From Salinivirgaceae bacterium (GTDB lineage Bacteria; Bacteroidota; Bacteroidia; Bacteroidales; SZUA-534): a stretch of DNA of 64,000 nucleotides. A program made the position numbers and the translations under genes. The first letter of the stretch is position 1. The number at the start of each line of letters is the position of its first letter. The notes beneath the pieces were generated by a model. That model was not told the DNA's origin and did no database searches. It worked only from the letters and a program-made list of their open reading frames with translations. The stretch lies in contig JAFVGW010000035.1 of the NCBI GenBank assembly GCA_017474765.1, positions 1 to 64,000 on the forward strand, given 5' to 3'. Below are positions 30,901 to 38,500 of this stretch, piece by piece.

Positions 30901-31709
30901 CCGGTGCAGGAACTTACACCTACGGAGCAACTGCAACTCTCGAGGCTACAGCCAACAGTGGTTATCACTTTGTGATGTGGACCGACAGCGTTACCACCGC
31001 CACCCGCACCATCGAGGTTAAGGGCAACGCAACGTTCTCGGCTGTGTTTGCCGGCAATGCTTGCGAACTGACAGTCAAAGCTGAGAATGGTACAGTTGAG
31101 GGTGCCGGCACATACGAGAATGGTACTGAGGCAACGCTGACTGCTGTGGCCGATGCAGGCTACATCTTCAGCAGTTGGGACGACGGCAACACCGATAACC
31201 CGCGCACAGTGACTGTAACCGGCAACAAGACCTACACAGCTACGTTCAAGAAGGCACTCTACGCTGTTGTTGTCAAGGCTGAAAACGGTCAAATCACGGG
31301 CGCAGCCGACTCGCTGGAGCTTGGCGCAACCGTCACTCTCACCGCCATTGCCGACGAGGGCTACCACTTTGTGATGTGGAGCGACAGCGTGACTGAAAAC
31401 CCGCGCACCGTTACCATCACTGCCGAGTTGCTGCAGTTGGTGCAGACCGACAGCATTGAGTTCACTGCCATCTTCGAGATTAACACCGCCATTGCCGACG
31501 AGGCTGCCGAGGATGTGAACATCTTCGCATTTGGCAACACCATCGTGGTTGAGAACGCCACCACCGACATCTTCATCTACGATGCTATGGGCCGTCTCAT
31601 CAACCGTGAAAATGCAAGTGCACAACGCACCGAGATTCAGGTTAATGGCGCAGGCGTTTACATTGTGAAGACCGGCAACACTGCCAAACGCGTGATGATT
31701 AATGATTAG
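18966..31709 (+). CDS. Giant secreted CUB / BspA-type LRR / InlB-repeat protein, T9SS sorted (4247 aa)
   Basis: Order of domains: signal peptide (1-19, cleaved before QNQ); CUB-like domain (about 58-168; YDWLEVYDGAS and MLLFFRSDGS); LRR_5/BspA-type leucine-rich repeats (about 170-2645; recurring IGxxAFxxCxxLTxITIPxSV); a divergent InlB-like stalk (about 2655-4165; some 19 copies of a motif like YHFVKWSDGxTxNPR); and a type A T9SS sorting domain (about 4173-4247; ends VYIVKTGNTAKRVMIND). Six linker modules of the type WSLSDEGVLTVKxxYxxYPWY interrupt the LRRs. Two pre-peptidase C-terminal-like domains (about 2884-2976 and 3042-3144) interrupt the stalk. It should be exported by Sec, then T9SS, and anchored or released at the cell surface. 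Adhesion to host or polymer is likely from the BspA family; the ligand is unknown. A 681-codon antisense frame is a shadow of its biased codons. Confidence 0.9.
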   Translation: MRKLSLLVCFLAAAAVSWAQNQTAQLRNDGNGVYVLIPKGEVDDPTTSVLDLADKSVGYSFKIYDESGPDADYDNNWEGKLLITAPEGCVIQLSGTVITESTLYDWLEVYDGASDESTKLGDKFGSPENSEENAVNVTGSSHNMLLFFRSDGSNVDAGVDLTATLIGVGRDKGFVWNSSTKELLAYTGEGGNIVIPSAITAIGNGVFANNSSITSVDFSQATGLTTIGVRAFADCDALTEITIPATVETIGEGAFSGIINVNYPADGPAADVNDDNWGAAARNGIIDGDFVFNAGRTILIKYFGDDEEVVIPGTVTEIAANAFYDCDIIDTVDFSQATGLTTIGDYAFAYCDALTEITIPATVETIGEGAFSGIINVNYPADGTAADTNNDNWGAAARNGVIDGDFVFNTARTVLVKYIGDDEDVVIPSTVTEIAAEAFYDCDFIETVDYSQATGLTTIGVRAFSYCDVLTSITIPASVETIGDEAFYECYNLKTIDLSGAESLSTIGEDAFADCDALTEITIPASVETIGNYAFGSCDALKTVDLSGATGLRTIGESAFCSCDALTSIAIPASVETIGNRAFYDCNKLTTVDLSGATSLTAIGEEAFADCGALTEITIPATVETIGNYTFGYCGALKNIDLSGATGLRTIGQYAFADCSIISVDVPETVTTIGVSAFSNVNNINYTGTAADEYSDNWGAAVRNGQVGNFIYDDSEHKSLVGCTVTHGSVEIPAGVEYIGYRIFKNNVNVSVTIPSSSSVTAIESEAFRGVANIINNSTYNTDEPWGAKNNNKTVDGDFVYADNTKTTIVGYIGEGGNIEIPAGVGAIGDHAFSGSSSLTAVDFSKTTGLSIGDYAFSGCGLTEVTIPANVSSLGIVIFEGNTNLALINCEFSVVKSSEVSDNRWFWKDGGGSSYPVRWQCSDWQLSDDGVLTVKANINYDSYDYYPWYDFSSQIESVEFGSNVTAIGAYAFNDYDALTSVTIPASVESIGYEAFRDCQNLETATLSSNSSLQTIGTRAFYGCNKLGNNNLDNATGLVSIGEQAFYNCDGMTTVTIPASVTTMENSVFSSCDNLSVINCYAEKRPEGWDGNWNGSSAKVMWDFTNWSLSDEGVLSFNKNYNFENADDYPWYSLRDQVTGLDLGQNVTVIGNNAFYGCDALAEVTIPSSVTSISEYAFAYCSALETVDLTGATGLTVIGEYAFHNCDALTGVAIPSSVTTISEYAFANSDILETVDLSGATSLATIGNYAFSECNTLGNVVIPASVETIGERAFYDCAALTAVTIPAGVQTMGSQVFYGCDNLSVICCEAESKPEGWGGEWNYGVFNGSWKHLPVAWDCTNWSLSEEGVLTVRKNYDYDSSSDYPWYELREQITAVEFAGNVTTIGDYAFYDYNNLQLATMPAGFTTIGGYAFSNCGNLKMVDLSNTTSLATIGNYAFSGCSNLQSLTIPATVTTIGERAFYDCQKLETIDLSELTSLVEIGDYAFYNCDALTAAVTVPASVETIGECAFSYCDALTVITIPASVQTVGSQVFCGSDNLSIIYCEAESKPDGWNDYWNYGVFNGSWEYLPVAWDFTNWSLSASGKLTIKKEYTAEGAEGYPWHQLRSQITSVEYDNSKATFTTIGNYAFYGCGNLTAIEIPASVESIGNYAFSGCNTLGNVVIPASVETIGERAFYNCYALTEITIPARVQTMGSRVFYGCDYLSVIYCEAESKPEGWGGEWNYGVFNGSWEYLPVLWDCNNLSLSDDGMLTVTKDYEFDSYDEYPWYSFAELIKGVTFESGVSVIGDYAFYNNSNNTYPNLATVVIPATVTEIGEEAFSGSRNLTTADLKGAYSLTTIGAFAFYSCGLTEITIPANVTAIGDEAFEYCNNVESINLNSAGSLESIGVNAFYDCFKTINIDVPSNVTYIGDNAFYNIKNLKYNGSYGSSSDTWGALARNAYVDGDFIFSDGTKTCLLGYTGNGGNITIPSTVVTIYDMAFYQKENITGVVISGNVMTIGSNAFADCPNLATLNLSNATSLTTIGSVAFDGCNALTSVIVPSTVTYIESGAFSNCENLKTVNLNNATNLKTIEGHAFYGCKALKSITIPATVTTIGNYAFSYCNALESITIPASVTSIGQYAFGYCEKLASADLSNSTNLEYIGGDGAFYGCIALKSIVIPSKVKTIGNYAFKGCTSLQTVNLNNATSLREIYSSAFENCSSLATIDLSKAINLENIYSNAFSDCDALTQVTIPAKVRGIDYAVFSGCDNLRTVNLNNAKNLTYISDYAFHNCTLLTSAVVIPEKVNHIGYGAFEGCSALSSVSIPDGIVHVGDEAFAGCSNLTFKQENGYRYLGNSQNPYVVLVGVVDPNNMGNVSNNVKTVAAGAFENCETFPTTADGACYVGNSSNPHLILARAESEEISSCTINSNTRIIAPYAFMNCYNLSSVDIPLGVMHVGFYAFYDNGSSPVINCHTGDMAQWDPDWEDGCEVNKAVGGWEFDGESGLLTVKTNVECEDFDYYPWYDLINSIKEVQFTDDVSYIGDYAFYNYDELTKVTIPASVTSIGNGAFDYCDNLATVDFSNASGLESIGEYAFAFIYSLPEADLSGATNLKSIGRYAFYNDYHLNKIVIPASVLEIGEYVFVYVNSNTKILCEGNGPAEGWDSNWTWNSIIWHYNNNTLSLSTNNSSYGSVVTNTVNDEDVNQVISNHTYTYGDVVEIEAVRNGGNIFLRWSDGNTTNPRTITITDNLSLEAVFGNNGTVYTVNVWTNQSSWGTVTGTGNGNYISGDLVELVAEPAEHYHFAYWSDDEENTNPNRSFNIDGNVSFYAVFEPAPCTVTVNVTGQGTVDSENQYGYGTWPTINSYPADGWYLAYWTTPNGNAFDGSYSFGVYEDMTLTAVFKPVQNVTVGTNTIEAYGQKYGSNSNCKFVAEVSGEYIIYGASQRNSPYIYLCDANGNILAQTSDKIIIDLEAGETYRIGAGNSNEAIEKMQLFVMAPVSITAQGNGGTYVGGGEYTYGDDVTVTATPNDGMFFVKWSDGENKNTYSLKAYANTTLNAEFNAVHQVVEGVNAVVGYYSGVTDNYNCEFTPSFSGPYVFFSESENDTYGVLYDADKNVLASDDNSGENGNFSFTYYLNEGETYYFAASYIYTGNAGEEMNFVVGTPVSVTASVVGNGSVQGAGMYAYGSNVTLSANPESGSRFVRWSDLSTANPYQFKIYEDIQLQALFADASTSVYTVSAVVNNSSYGSVSGGSNYIAGEEVTLTVTANDGYTFICWGDGETANPRIFSASENVSLMAILTREGTTVHTVSATANDANMGNVTGGRIYADGETATLSAEPVSGYKFVRWSNGSIDNPYSFTVAENTAVEALFVDASTPVYTVTVRVPSASANYGSVDGGGVFLSGETATLAATAAEHYQFVKWSNNETDNPLEFTVNSDVDLAAVFDLVSHNVTIVAENGVVTQGSGSFKYGTWATIAVRPTEHYHFVGWADGETLATRTEQVLGDMQFTALFEKDKYTISAWADNDATVSGTGEYEYEATATLTVTPNEGYHFEGWSDDATAGNPRQIVVDRNLDLYATTAINQYQVTVNAANGKVEGITNPYEHGSEGTFTAVPDEGYRFVRWSAANRDNPFTMQIFNDVVLSPLFASATDEVYDVVLSATEGGTVAGGGIFLKDEKTTITATPSQGYHFVKWSNGTTESSFELTVTESVNFKAEFDKNVHTLAVVAGANGTVTGGGTFDAGSSAAISATAAEGYHFVRWSDGNTNAERTITMNSDLTLTAEFAINTYAVTATAKNGKVEGAGTYNHGAEATLTAVANTGYHFTKWSDGVTTATRKVTVTSELSFTAEFEINSYTVTVSAANGTVEGAGTYIHGATATLNATAAEGYSFAQWSDGQKRAKRTVVVTSDTVFTAEFVANNYTVSASGTNGTVEGTGTYAYGAEATLTAVANTGYHFSKWSDGVETATRKETVKSNLSFTAEFAPNSYTISVDSTAGGTVTGAGTYTYGATATLEATANSGYHFVMWTDSVTTATRTIEVKGNATFSAVFAGNACELTVKAENGTVEGAGTYENGTEATLTAVADAGYIFSSWDDGNTDNPRTVTVTGNKTYTATFKKALYAVVVKAENGQITGAADSLELGATVTLTAIADEGYHFVMWSDSVTENPRTVTITAELLQLVQTDSIEFTAIFEINTAIADEAAEDVNIFAFGNTIVVENATTDIFIYDAMGRLINRENASAQRTEIQVNGAGVYIVKTGNTAKRVMIND
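19621..20316 (+). repeat. Tandem 348-bp duplication inside the LRR region
   Basis: GCCAGGCCACAGGTCT begins at 19621, 19969 and 20317, exactly 348 bp (116 codons) apart. The two full units (19621-19968 and 19969-20316) are nearly identical at the DNA level, including the non-LRR insert NVNYPADGxAAD. A partial third unit follows. This is a recent in-frame duplication. Confidence 0.8.
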
Positions 31710-31783
31710 CGATTAATGATTAATGATAAATAATTGATATTATTCGGATTGAAACGAATAAAATCGGTTAGAGATAAAACGTT

Positions 31784-31814
31784 GGGGCGATGAAAATCGC
31801 CCCTTCGTTTTTTT
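31784..31814 (+). terminator. Terminator of the 4247-aa gene
   Basis: GGGGCGAT (31784-31791), loop GAAA, ATCGCCCC (31796-31803), then TTCGTTTTTTT. It is a perfect 8-bp stem with a GNRA-type tetraloop, 75 nt after the stop. An identical hairpin follows the 3156-aa gene. Confidence 0.9.
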
Positions 31815-31820
31815 ATATGT

Positions 31821-31868
31821 TGCATGCCCTGACGGGCAGAAATTTTATAAAATTTAAAAACAAAATTG
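31821..31868 (+). repeat. 48-bp element, copy B
   Basis: GCATGCCCTGACGGGCAG followed by the palindrome AAATTTTATAAAATTT and AAAAACAAAATTG. It is nearly identical to copy C (42107) and the inverse of copy A (18753). It immediately follows the terminator. Confidence 0.7.
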
Positions 31869-31914
31869 TCCAAAATCAATCTCTAACCAAACTTATCCAA
31901 AACAACCCAAGACC

Positions 31915-32220
31915 GTTAAATCGGTGAATTGTTTAATTGTTTAATCGGTGAACTGGTGAATCGTTTAAAGTTTAGTGTTTAGAGTTGAGTCGCTTCGCTG
32001 TTTGGAAAGTTGAGTATCTAAACCTTCTCAACCTTTCCCTAAATTGTTAATTATTAATTCCTAACTCCAAACTACTAACTCCTAAATATTCCAACACCCA
32101 ACACCCAACACCAGTGGACTTCAGACTTCAGACTACGGACCTTTGTACTAGTGCCTAGTGCCTGATGCCTAGTGCCTAACCCCCAGCACCCAATACCTAA
32201 CACCCAACCCCTTCATTTTT
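31915..32220 (+). repeat. Ordered short-word repeat block (plus orientation)
   Basis: No gene is seen between 31710 and 32517. After the terminator the words run: GGTGAATTGTTTAATTG, GTTTAAAGTTTAGTG, GAGTCGCTTCGCTGTTT, TCTAAACCTTCTCAACC, AAATTGTTAATTATTAATTC with CCTAACTCC, CAACACCCAACACCCAACAC, GGACTTCAGACTTCAGAC, CTACGGACCTTTGTACTAG, and TAGTGCCTAGTGCCTGATGCC. The same series, in the same order, recurs at 42195-42500. Confidence 0.75.
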
Positions 32221-32269
32221 TTTGCATGCCCACAACGTCACTTTTTTCAGCATTGATAAAATATTTTCA

Positions 32270-32277
32270 TACTTTTG
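32270..32277 (+). promoter_or_regulatory. -7 element of the 3156-aa gene
   Basis: TACTTTTG matches TAnnTTTG. It implies a leader of roughly 230 nt before the ATG at 32518. The leader contains an 11-bp tandem word (TGTGTGCCTGT) near 32358-32380 and no convincing gene. Confidence 0.5.
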
Positions 32278-32517
32278 TCAATTGTTTACACCAATTATTT
32301 ACTGGATAAACTTTAATGGAAAGATTCGATTTTAGAACCCAGCCATGTTGTGCTGTCTGTGTGCCTGTCTGTGTGCCTGTAGGTGCGCAGAGTTGCGCTG
32401 GTTGTAGTCATTCCAACTTAAACACCCTTTTCTCTCCGCTTGTTTGCAATATTGCCAAACGGCGTATATATATTTCACTAAATAAATCATTTACCATTTT
32501 TAAAAATTAAAATTTAC

Positions 32518-35500
32518 ATGAAAAAAGGATTTTTATTCTTAACAATGCTTCTGGCGTTTTTGCTTGCCGGCACCGGCCAAGTGAGTGCACAGGAGCAGCT
32601 GCAGCTGACCGTGTATGACGGAACAGCCACAAATAGTTATGTTCCTGTTTACGGTCATTGGATGGATGCCTACAACAAGATCGAAATGGTTTATCCCGCT
32701 ACCGAGTTGTCTGACATGACAGGTGGCGACATCACTAGTTTGAAGTTCTATACTTCATCTGCAGCATCATCGGCTTGGACCGCCACGTGTCAAGTGTTCC
32801 TAAAGGAAGTTGATTATACCACCATCAACGAATACAGTGGCGTTAATGATGCAACTCTTGTTTTCGAAGGCCAACTTGATGGTACTAAATCTGTAATGGA
32901 AATAGTTTTCAGTACTCCTTACTATTACACTGGCGGCAATCTGCTGGTTGGCATTTACAACAACCGTGGCAACTGGAGTAATGCTTCTTGGTATGGTGAG
33001 ACAGTGAACGGAGCTTCGATTCAAGGCTACAGCAGCAACAGCCCTGATAATGTCAGCCCCACCCAGAAAAACTTCCTGCCCAAGACCACTTTCACTTATG
33101 AAATATCTCCCTTCGAGATAGCCACGGCTGAAGACTTGTACGAATTTGCCGCTGCTGTAAACAGTGGCATGACCAAGGTCAACGCCTTCCTGACAGCCGA
33201 TATTGTGGCTAACGAGAATGTGCTCCTAAGTGACGGCAGCCTCAACGAAGAGGAAAGCGAAAGCTTTACGCAATGGACTCCCATTGGAACAGAAAGCAAC
33301 CCTTTCAAAGGTACTTTCGACGGCCGGGGACACACCATTAGCGGTTTGTATTTCTATAATACAGACGACGAGGAATATCCTAATGGAGGTAATAATGTTG
33401 GTTTGATTGGCGAAGCGGATGGTGCAACCATCAAGAGTGTCGGCCTTATCGATTCATATCTGCATGGTAGTAATCAAGTTGCTGGTATTTGCAGTAATGG
33501 CGAAGAATGTACAATAACCAATTGTTACAATGCTTCGACAATTATTGCCGAAAACGTTTCTGCCGGTATTGCAGCATTTAACTTGGATGGTGACGTTTCC
33601 AATTGCTTCAATGTTGGAACAGTTTCGGGAAATAATAATGTTGGCGGCATTTACGGTTTTTATAATGGCACAGCATCAAACTGCTTTGTTTTGGAAGGTA
33701 GCACGCTAAATTCCAACGGTGGCACATTCGTCACAGCCGCTCAGTTTGCCAGCGGCGAGGTGGCCTATCTGATTAACGAAAATGCCGAAAAAGATATCTA
33801 TTACCAAAATATTGGTACCGACCCGGTTCCATCGCTCGATGAGAGCCACGGAATTGTTTACGGCAGTAACGGCAATTACTACACTCACTTACATAGTTAC
33901 GACGACAATGGATTCTGCGAGTGCAACATGCCCGAGAAACCCGTATTCAACGGCGCAGCCTACGAGATTGACAACGCAGGCAAGCTCTACAGGTTTGCCC
34001 AGCTTGTTATTTACGGCACCGAGCCCTCGGCCAACGCCGTGCTGACAGCCGACATTGTTGTAAACAGCAATCTGCTCAATAGTGACGGCTCTGTCAACAC
34101 CGCCAATATGAACCGCGAGTGGTGGGCAATTGGCGATGCCCAGAACAACTATACTGGAACGTTCGACGGACAGGGGCACTCAATCAGTGGTTTGTACACC
34201 TCAGGCTCGATGTATATTGGTTTGTTTGGTTACGCCAACAACGCAACCATCAAAAATGTTGAGGTTCTCGACTCTTATTTCGATGGTTCTCAATATGTGG
34301 GCGGCATTTGCGGCTATATTGAGGGCAAAACCTTAATAACAAACTGCCACAGCGCAGGCAAAGTGAATGGCTCAACGTGTGTAGGCGGCATTTGCGGCTA
34401 TATGTTAGGCGGCAAAATAAGCTACTGCTTCAGCTCCCGTGTCATTGAGCCGAATTATAGCTTTGGCGGTATATGCGGTGCCAAACACAGCGGCAGCACA
34501 AGCAACAACTATATTTTGATTCCCGACATCGATGACGACCCGGAATTAGTATATGCCGACGAAGACGGTGAATTCAAAACCACCGCTCAGTTTGCAAGTG
34601 GCGAGGTGGCCTATTTGCTCAATCAGGAAAACAGCGGGCTCAGCTGGCGCCAGACCATTGGCACCGACAACTTACCAACGCTGAACAGCAACAGCGCCAC
34701 TGTTTACCTGACATCGCCCTGCCAGTCGTACAGCAACACATCATCATTTAAGGCTCATGAGTTAGACAGCAAAGGATTCTGCACCGTCTGCGGCGGAGCT
34801 GAAGAGGCAGCATGGAATAACGAGGCCAATGTCTTCGAAATATCCAGCCCTGGACAGCTCTACTGGTTTGCAGAATATGTCAACAGCGGAAACGGAGATG
34901 CCAACGCCATTCTGACAGCCGACATTGTGGTTAATGAGGATGTTCTCGACGCTGAAGGCAACCTCAACGGCGACCTTGAGGATAATGACTTTATAACTTG
35001 GACACCGATAGGAACTGACGACAATAATTATTATGGACAATTCGATGGCAGAGGCCATACCGTGGGCGGTTTGTATTTCTATAATACAGATGACGAGAAT
35101 TATCCTGATGGTGGAGGTAGAGTGGGATTGATTGGAACAGCCGGCAATGGTGCAACCATAACGAATGTTGGTGTTGTTGATTCATATCTGCACGGCGTTT
35201 ACAATGTGGGCGGTATTGTTGGTTTGTCTTCTGGTGATGACATTACCATAGCCAACTGCTTCAACACTTCCACAATTGTTGCAGAAAGTAATGCCGGAGG
35301 TATTGTCGGTTTAGCTTATTCTGATAATCCAAACAATATAATAATCAACTGTTTCAATACTGGAAAAATCATTGGCGACGATGGATTCATTGGAAGTATT
35401 CTTGGCGAAAATGAAACGCCCAATAAACAGGTTAACTGCTACTATTTGGAAGGCAGCGCCATCTGTAATGGTAAGGAACAAAGTGGAGAAGGTTCTCCTT

Positions 35501-38500
35501 ATGGCTTCCCGTTCACCTTTTTCCAAAGTTCAACCGCGGCCACAGCCGAGCAGTTCAGCAGCGGTTTTGTAGCTGGAAGAATTAATGCCAAAGCTGGTGA
35601 GAACATTTATTATCAGACAATAGGAAGCGATGCTGTGCCAACTTTGAACAACAGCCATGGCGTGGTTTACACTTCGCTGCCTTGTCCGGTAGAATGCAGC
35701 AACAACCCAGATGAACTTTCTGAAATAGACCATGTATTCGAAAACGGATTCTGCACCGTATGCGGAGCGCATGAACCGGCAACATGGAACGCCGAGGCCA
35801 ACGCCTTTGAGATCGGCAATGCCGGACAGCTCTATTGGTTTGCCGATATGGTGAATAGTGGTGAATTATATGACTCTCCCGACTATGCTCCTAACGCCTA
35901 CCTGACAGCCGACATTGAGGTTAACGCCAATTTGATGAGCGCCTTTTACGATCCATCGGCATTAGGCACGTTAATAGAATGGACACCTATCGGAAACGAT
36001 GACTATAGCTATGTTGGAACATTCGATGGCAAGGGACACACCATCAGTGGTTTATTTTTTGAATCGGATGATTACTACATGGGTTTGTTTGGTGTAACCT
36101 ATGACGCAACCATCAAAAACTTGGGCATTACTGGTTCATATTTTAGAGCAGCGGCCTATGTTGGAGGCATTATTGGCCGGGCCGAAGGCGAAACCGAAGT
36201 AATCAACTGCTTCAATACTTCAACTATTTTATCCCAACCAATGGGTGACGGTGTTTACGAATCTTCTGCCGGTGGTATATGCGGTTATATTTCCGACAAC
36301 AGTTCAATAACCAACTGTTACAGCACAGGTGAGGTGCGTGGTGTTGCTTATACGGGTAGCATTGTCGGCCAGGCTGATGGCAGTGTGAGCAATTGCTACT
36401 ATTTGAAAGGAAGTGCAAGTATAATTTTTTCGATTGGAGGTGGTTCTGGGGTTGAATTTGGTGGCGTTGGTCATGATGAAGAATACCAACCTATTGGATA
36501 TGAACAAGATGGAACCTATGCTACCACAATCATTGGATTCCGCAACGGTGCTGTTGCATACGCGCTCAACGGCTCTTCAAGCGACGCAGAAGATGTTGTT
36601 TGGTACCAGACACTTGGTTCTGACAAAACGCCAACTCTCAACAACGAGCATGGCGTGGTTTACACATCGGAGCCTTGCCCGTACAACAACGCAGGCGTGA
36701 GCCATAAAGAGCATGAGTTTGTTAACGGAGAATGCGTCTGCGGTTTAATTGACGAACCTGTATTTAACACAGAGGCCAATGCCTTTGAGATTGCAAACGC
36801 TGGCCAACTCTACTGGTTTGCCGAGTATGTTAACAATTACGATGGCGATGACTTTGTTCCTAACGCCATCCTGACAGCCGACATTGTTGTCAACGAGAAC
36901 GTTCTTGACCAGGATGGCGGTCTTAACTTAGGCGACTTTAAACCTTGGACACCGATAGGCTATGCCGCTAACGGCGGTTATACGGGCATATTCAACGGCC
37001 AGGGGCATACTATTAGCGGTTTGTATTACGATAACGACTCTTACTCACAAGACGCCGCATACCCTGAATGCGGAACCAATGCCGGATTGTTCAGTGCTGC
37101 CTGTCTGGGCGCAGAAATCACTAATGTTGGCCTTGTCGATTCTTACATTTACGGAGCCAACAATGTTGGCGGCATTCTGGGTTATTCCGACGGAGCTGCT
37201 ATTTTCAACTGCTACAACACATCCACCATTATTTCCGACGGTCATAGCGAAGTTTCTTATTGTGGTGGTATTTGCGGTAAACAGGAGAGGTGCTTCATTC
37301 TCAATTGCTACAACACAGGTAAAGTTCAAGGAGATGGCGCGTATGTGGGAGCCATTGCCGGCAATTATGGCGAAGGGATGAACATAAACAACTGCTACTA
37401 TCTTGAAAACTGCGCTATCGATGGCGATGAAATTATTCAAAATGGTATAGGTACAAATACTATTGTTAGCAGAGAAGATGTGCCATTTGAAACAATTTCA
37501 GCCACAGCTGAGCAATTTGCAAGCGGCTATGTGGCATATCTGATTAACCAAAATGCTGACGGAGTTGTTTATTATCAGACACTTGGCGAAGATACTTTGC
37601 CAACCTTGGACAGCAGCCATGGCGTGGTTTACGCATCCTCGCCATGTACGGCAATAATCAGCAACAATCCTGAAGATGCTTCTGAAAAAGAGCATGAGTT
37701 TGAGAACGGTTTCTGCACCGCGTGCGGAGCGTTTGAGGAGGCAACTTGGAACGACGAAGACGAAGTCTACGAGATTGCCAACGCCGGTCAGCTCTACTGG
37801 TTTGCCAAGTTGGTGAACACTGGCGAATTAAAATATGACGACGCCGTGCTGACAGCCGACATTATTGTCAACGAGAATGTTCTTGACGAGGACGACGAAC
37901 TCAATGAAGAAGAAGCAGACAACTTCAGAGCTTGGACACCGATTGGAACTTACAGCAACCAATATTCTGCTTCGTTCAACGGTAAAGGCCACACCATCAG
38001 TGGTTTGTATTTCAATAATGCAACTAATAATGTTGGCTTGTTTGGCACTATCAATGACGCTGACATCGACAGTGTGGGCATTGTTGATTCGTATATACAT
38101 GGCAATAGGAATGTTGGCGGCATTTGCGGCTACCAGTCCGACAGCAAAATAGCAAGCTGCTTCAACGCAGGTACAATAAAAGTAGGCTTCCGTAATGTCG
38201 GTGGTATTTCCGGATATATGGAAAACTCATTGACAATAAATTGCTACAACATTGGTAATGTGGGATATTTCTCCCAAAAAGTTGATGCACCAATTGGTGG
38301 TGGCGTTCCTATTGGCGTTCCTATTGGCGTTCCTATTGGTATTCCTGTCATTCGGGTGCCAGAAACTAATGCTGGCGGCATTGTGGGTTATATGGAGTCT
38401 GGTGATGTGTATAACTGCTATAATGCAGGAGAGGTTGATGGTTTTATGCAATACGGTGGCATCTACGGCGAATATGAAGATGGCAGCTTGAACAACAGCT

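Noticed and set aside
32316..32510. 64-codon frame before the 3156-aa gene
   Set aside because: It is Cys/Val-rich and made of a short tandem word (TGTGTGCCTGT) with no recognisable start context. It lies in the leader expected from the -7 box at 32270.
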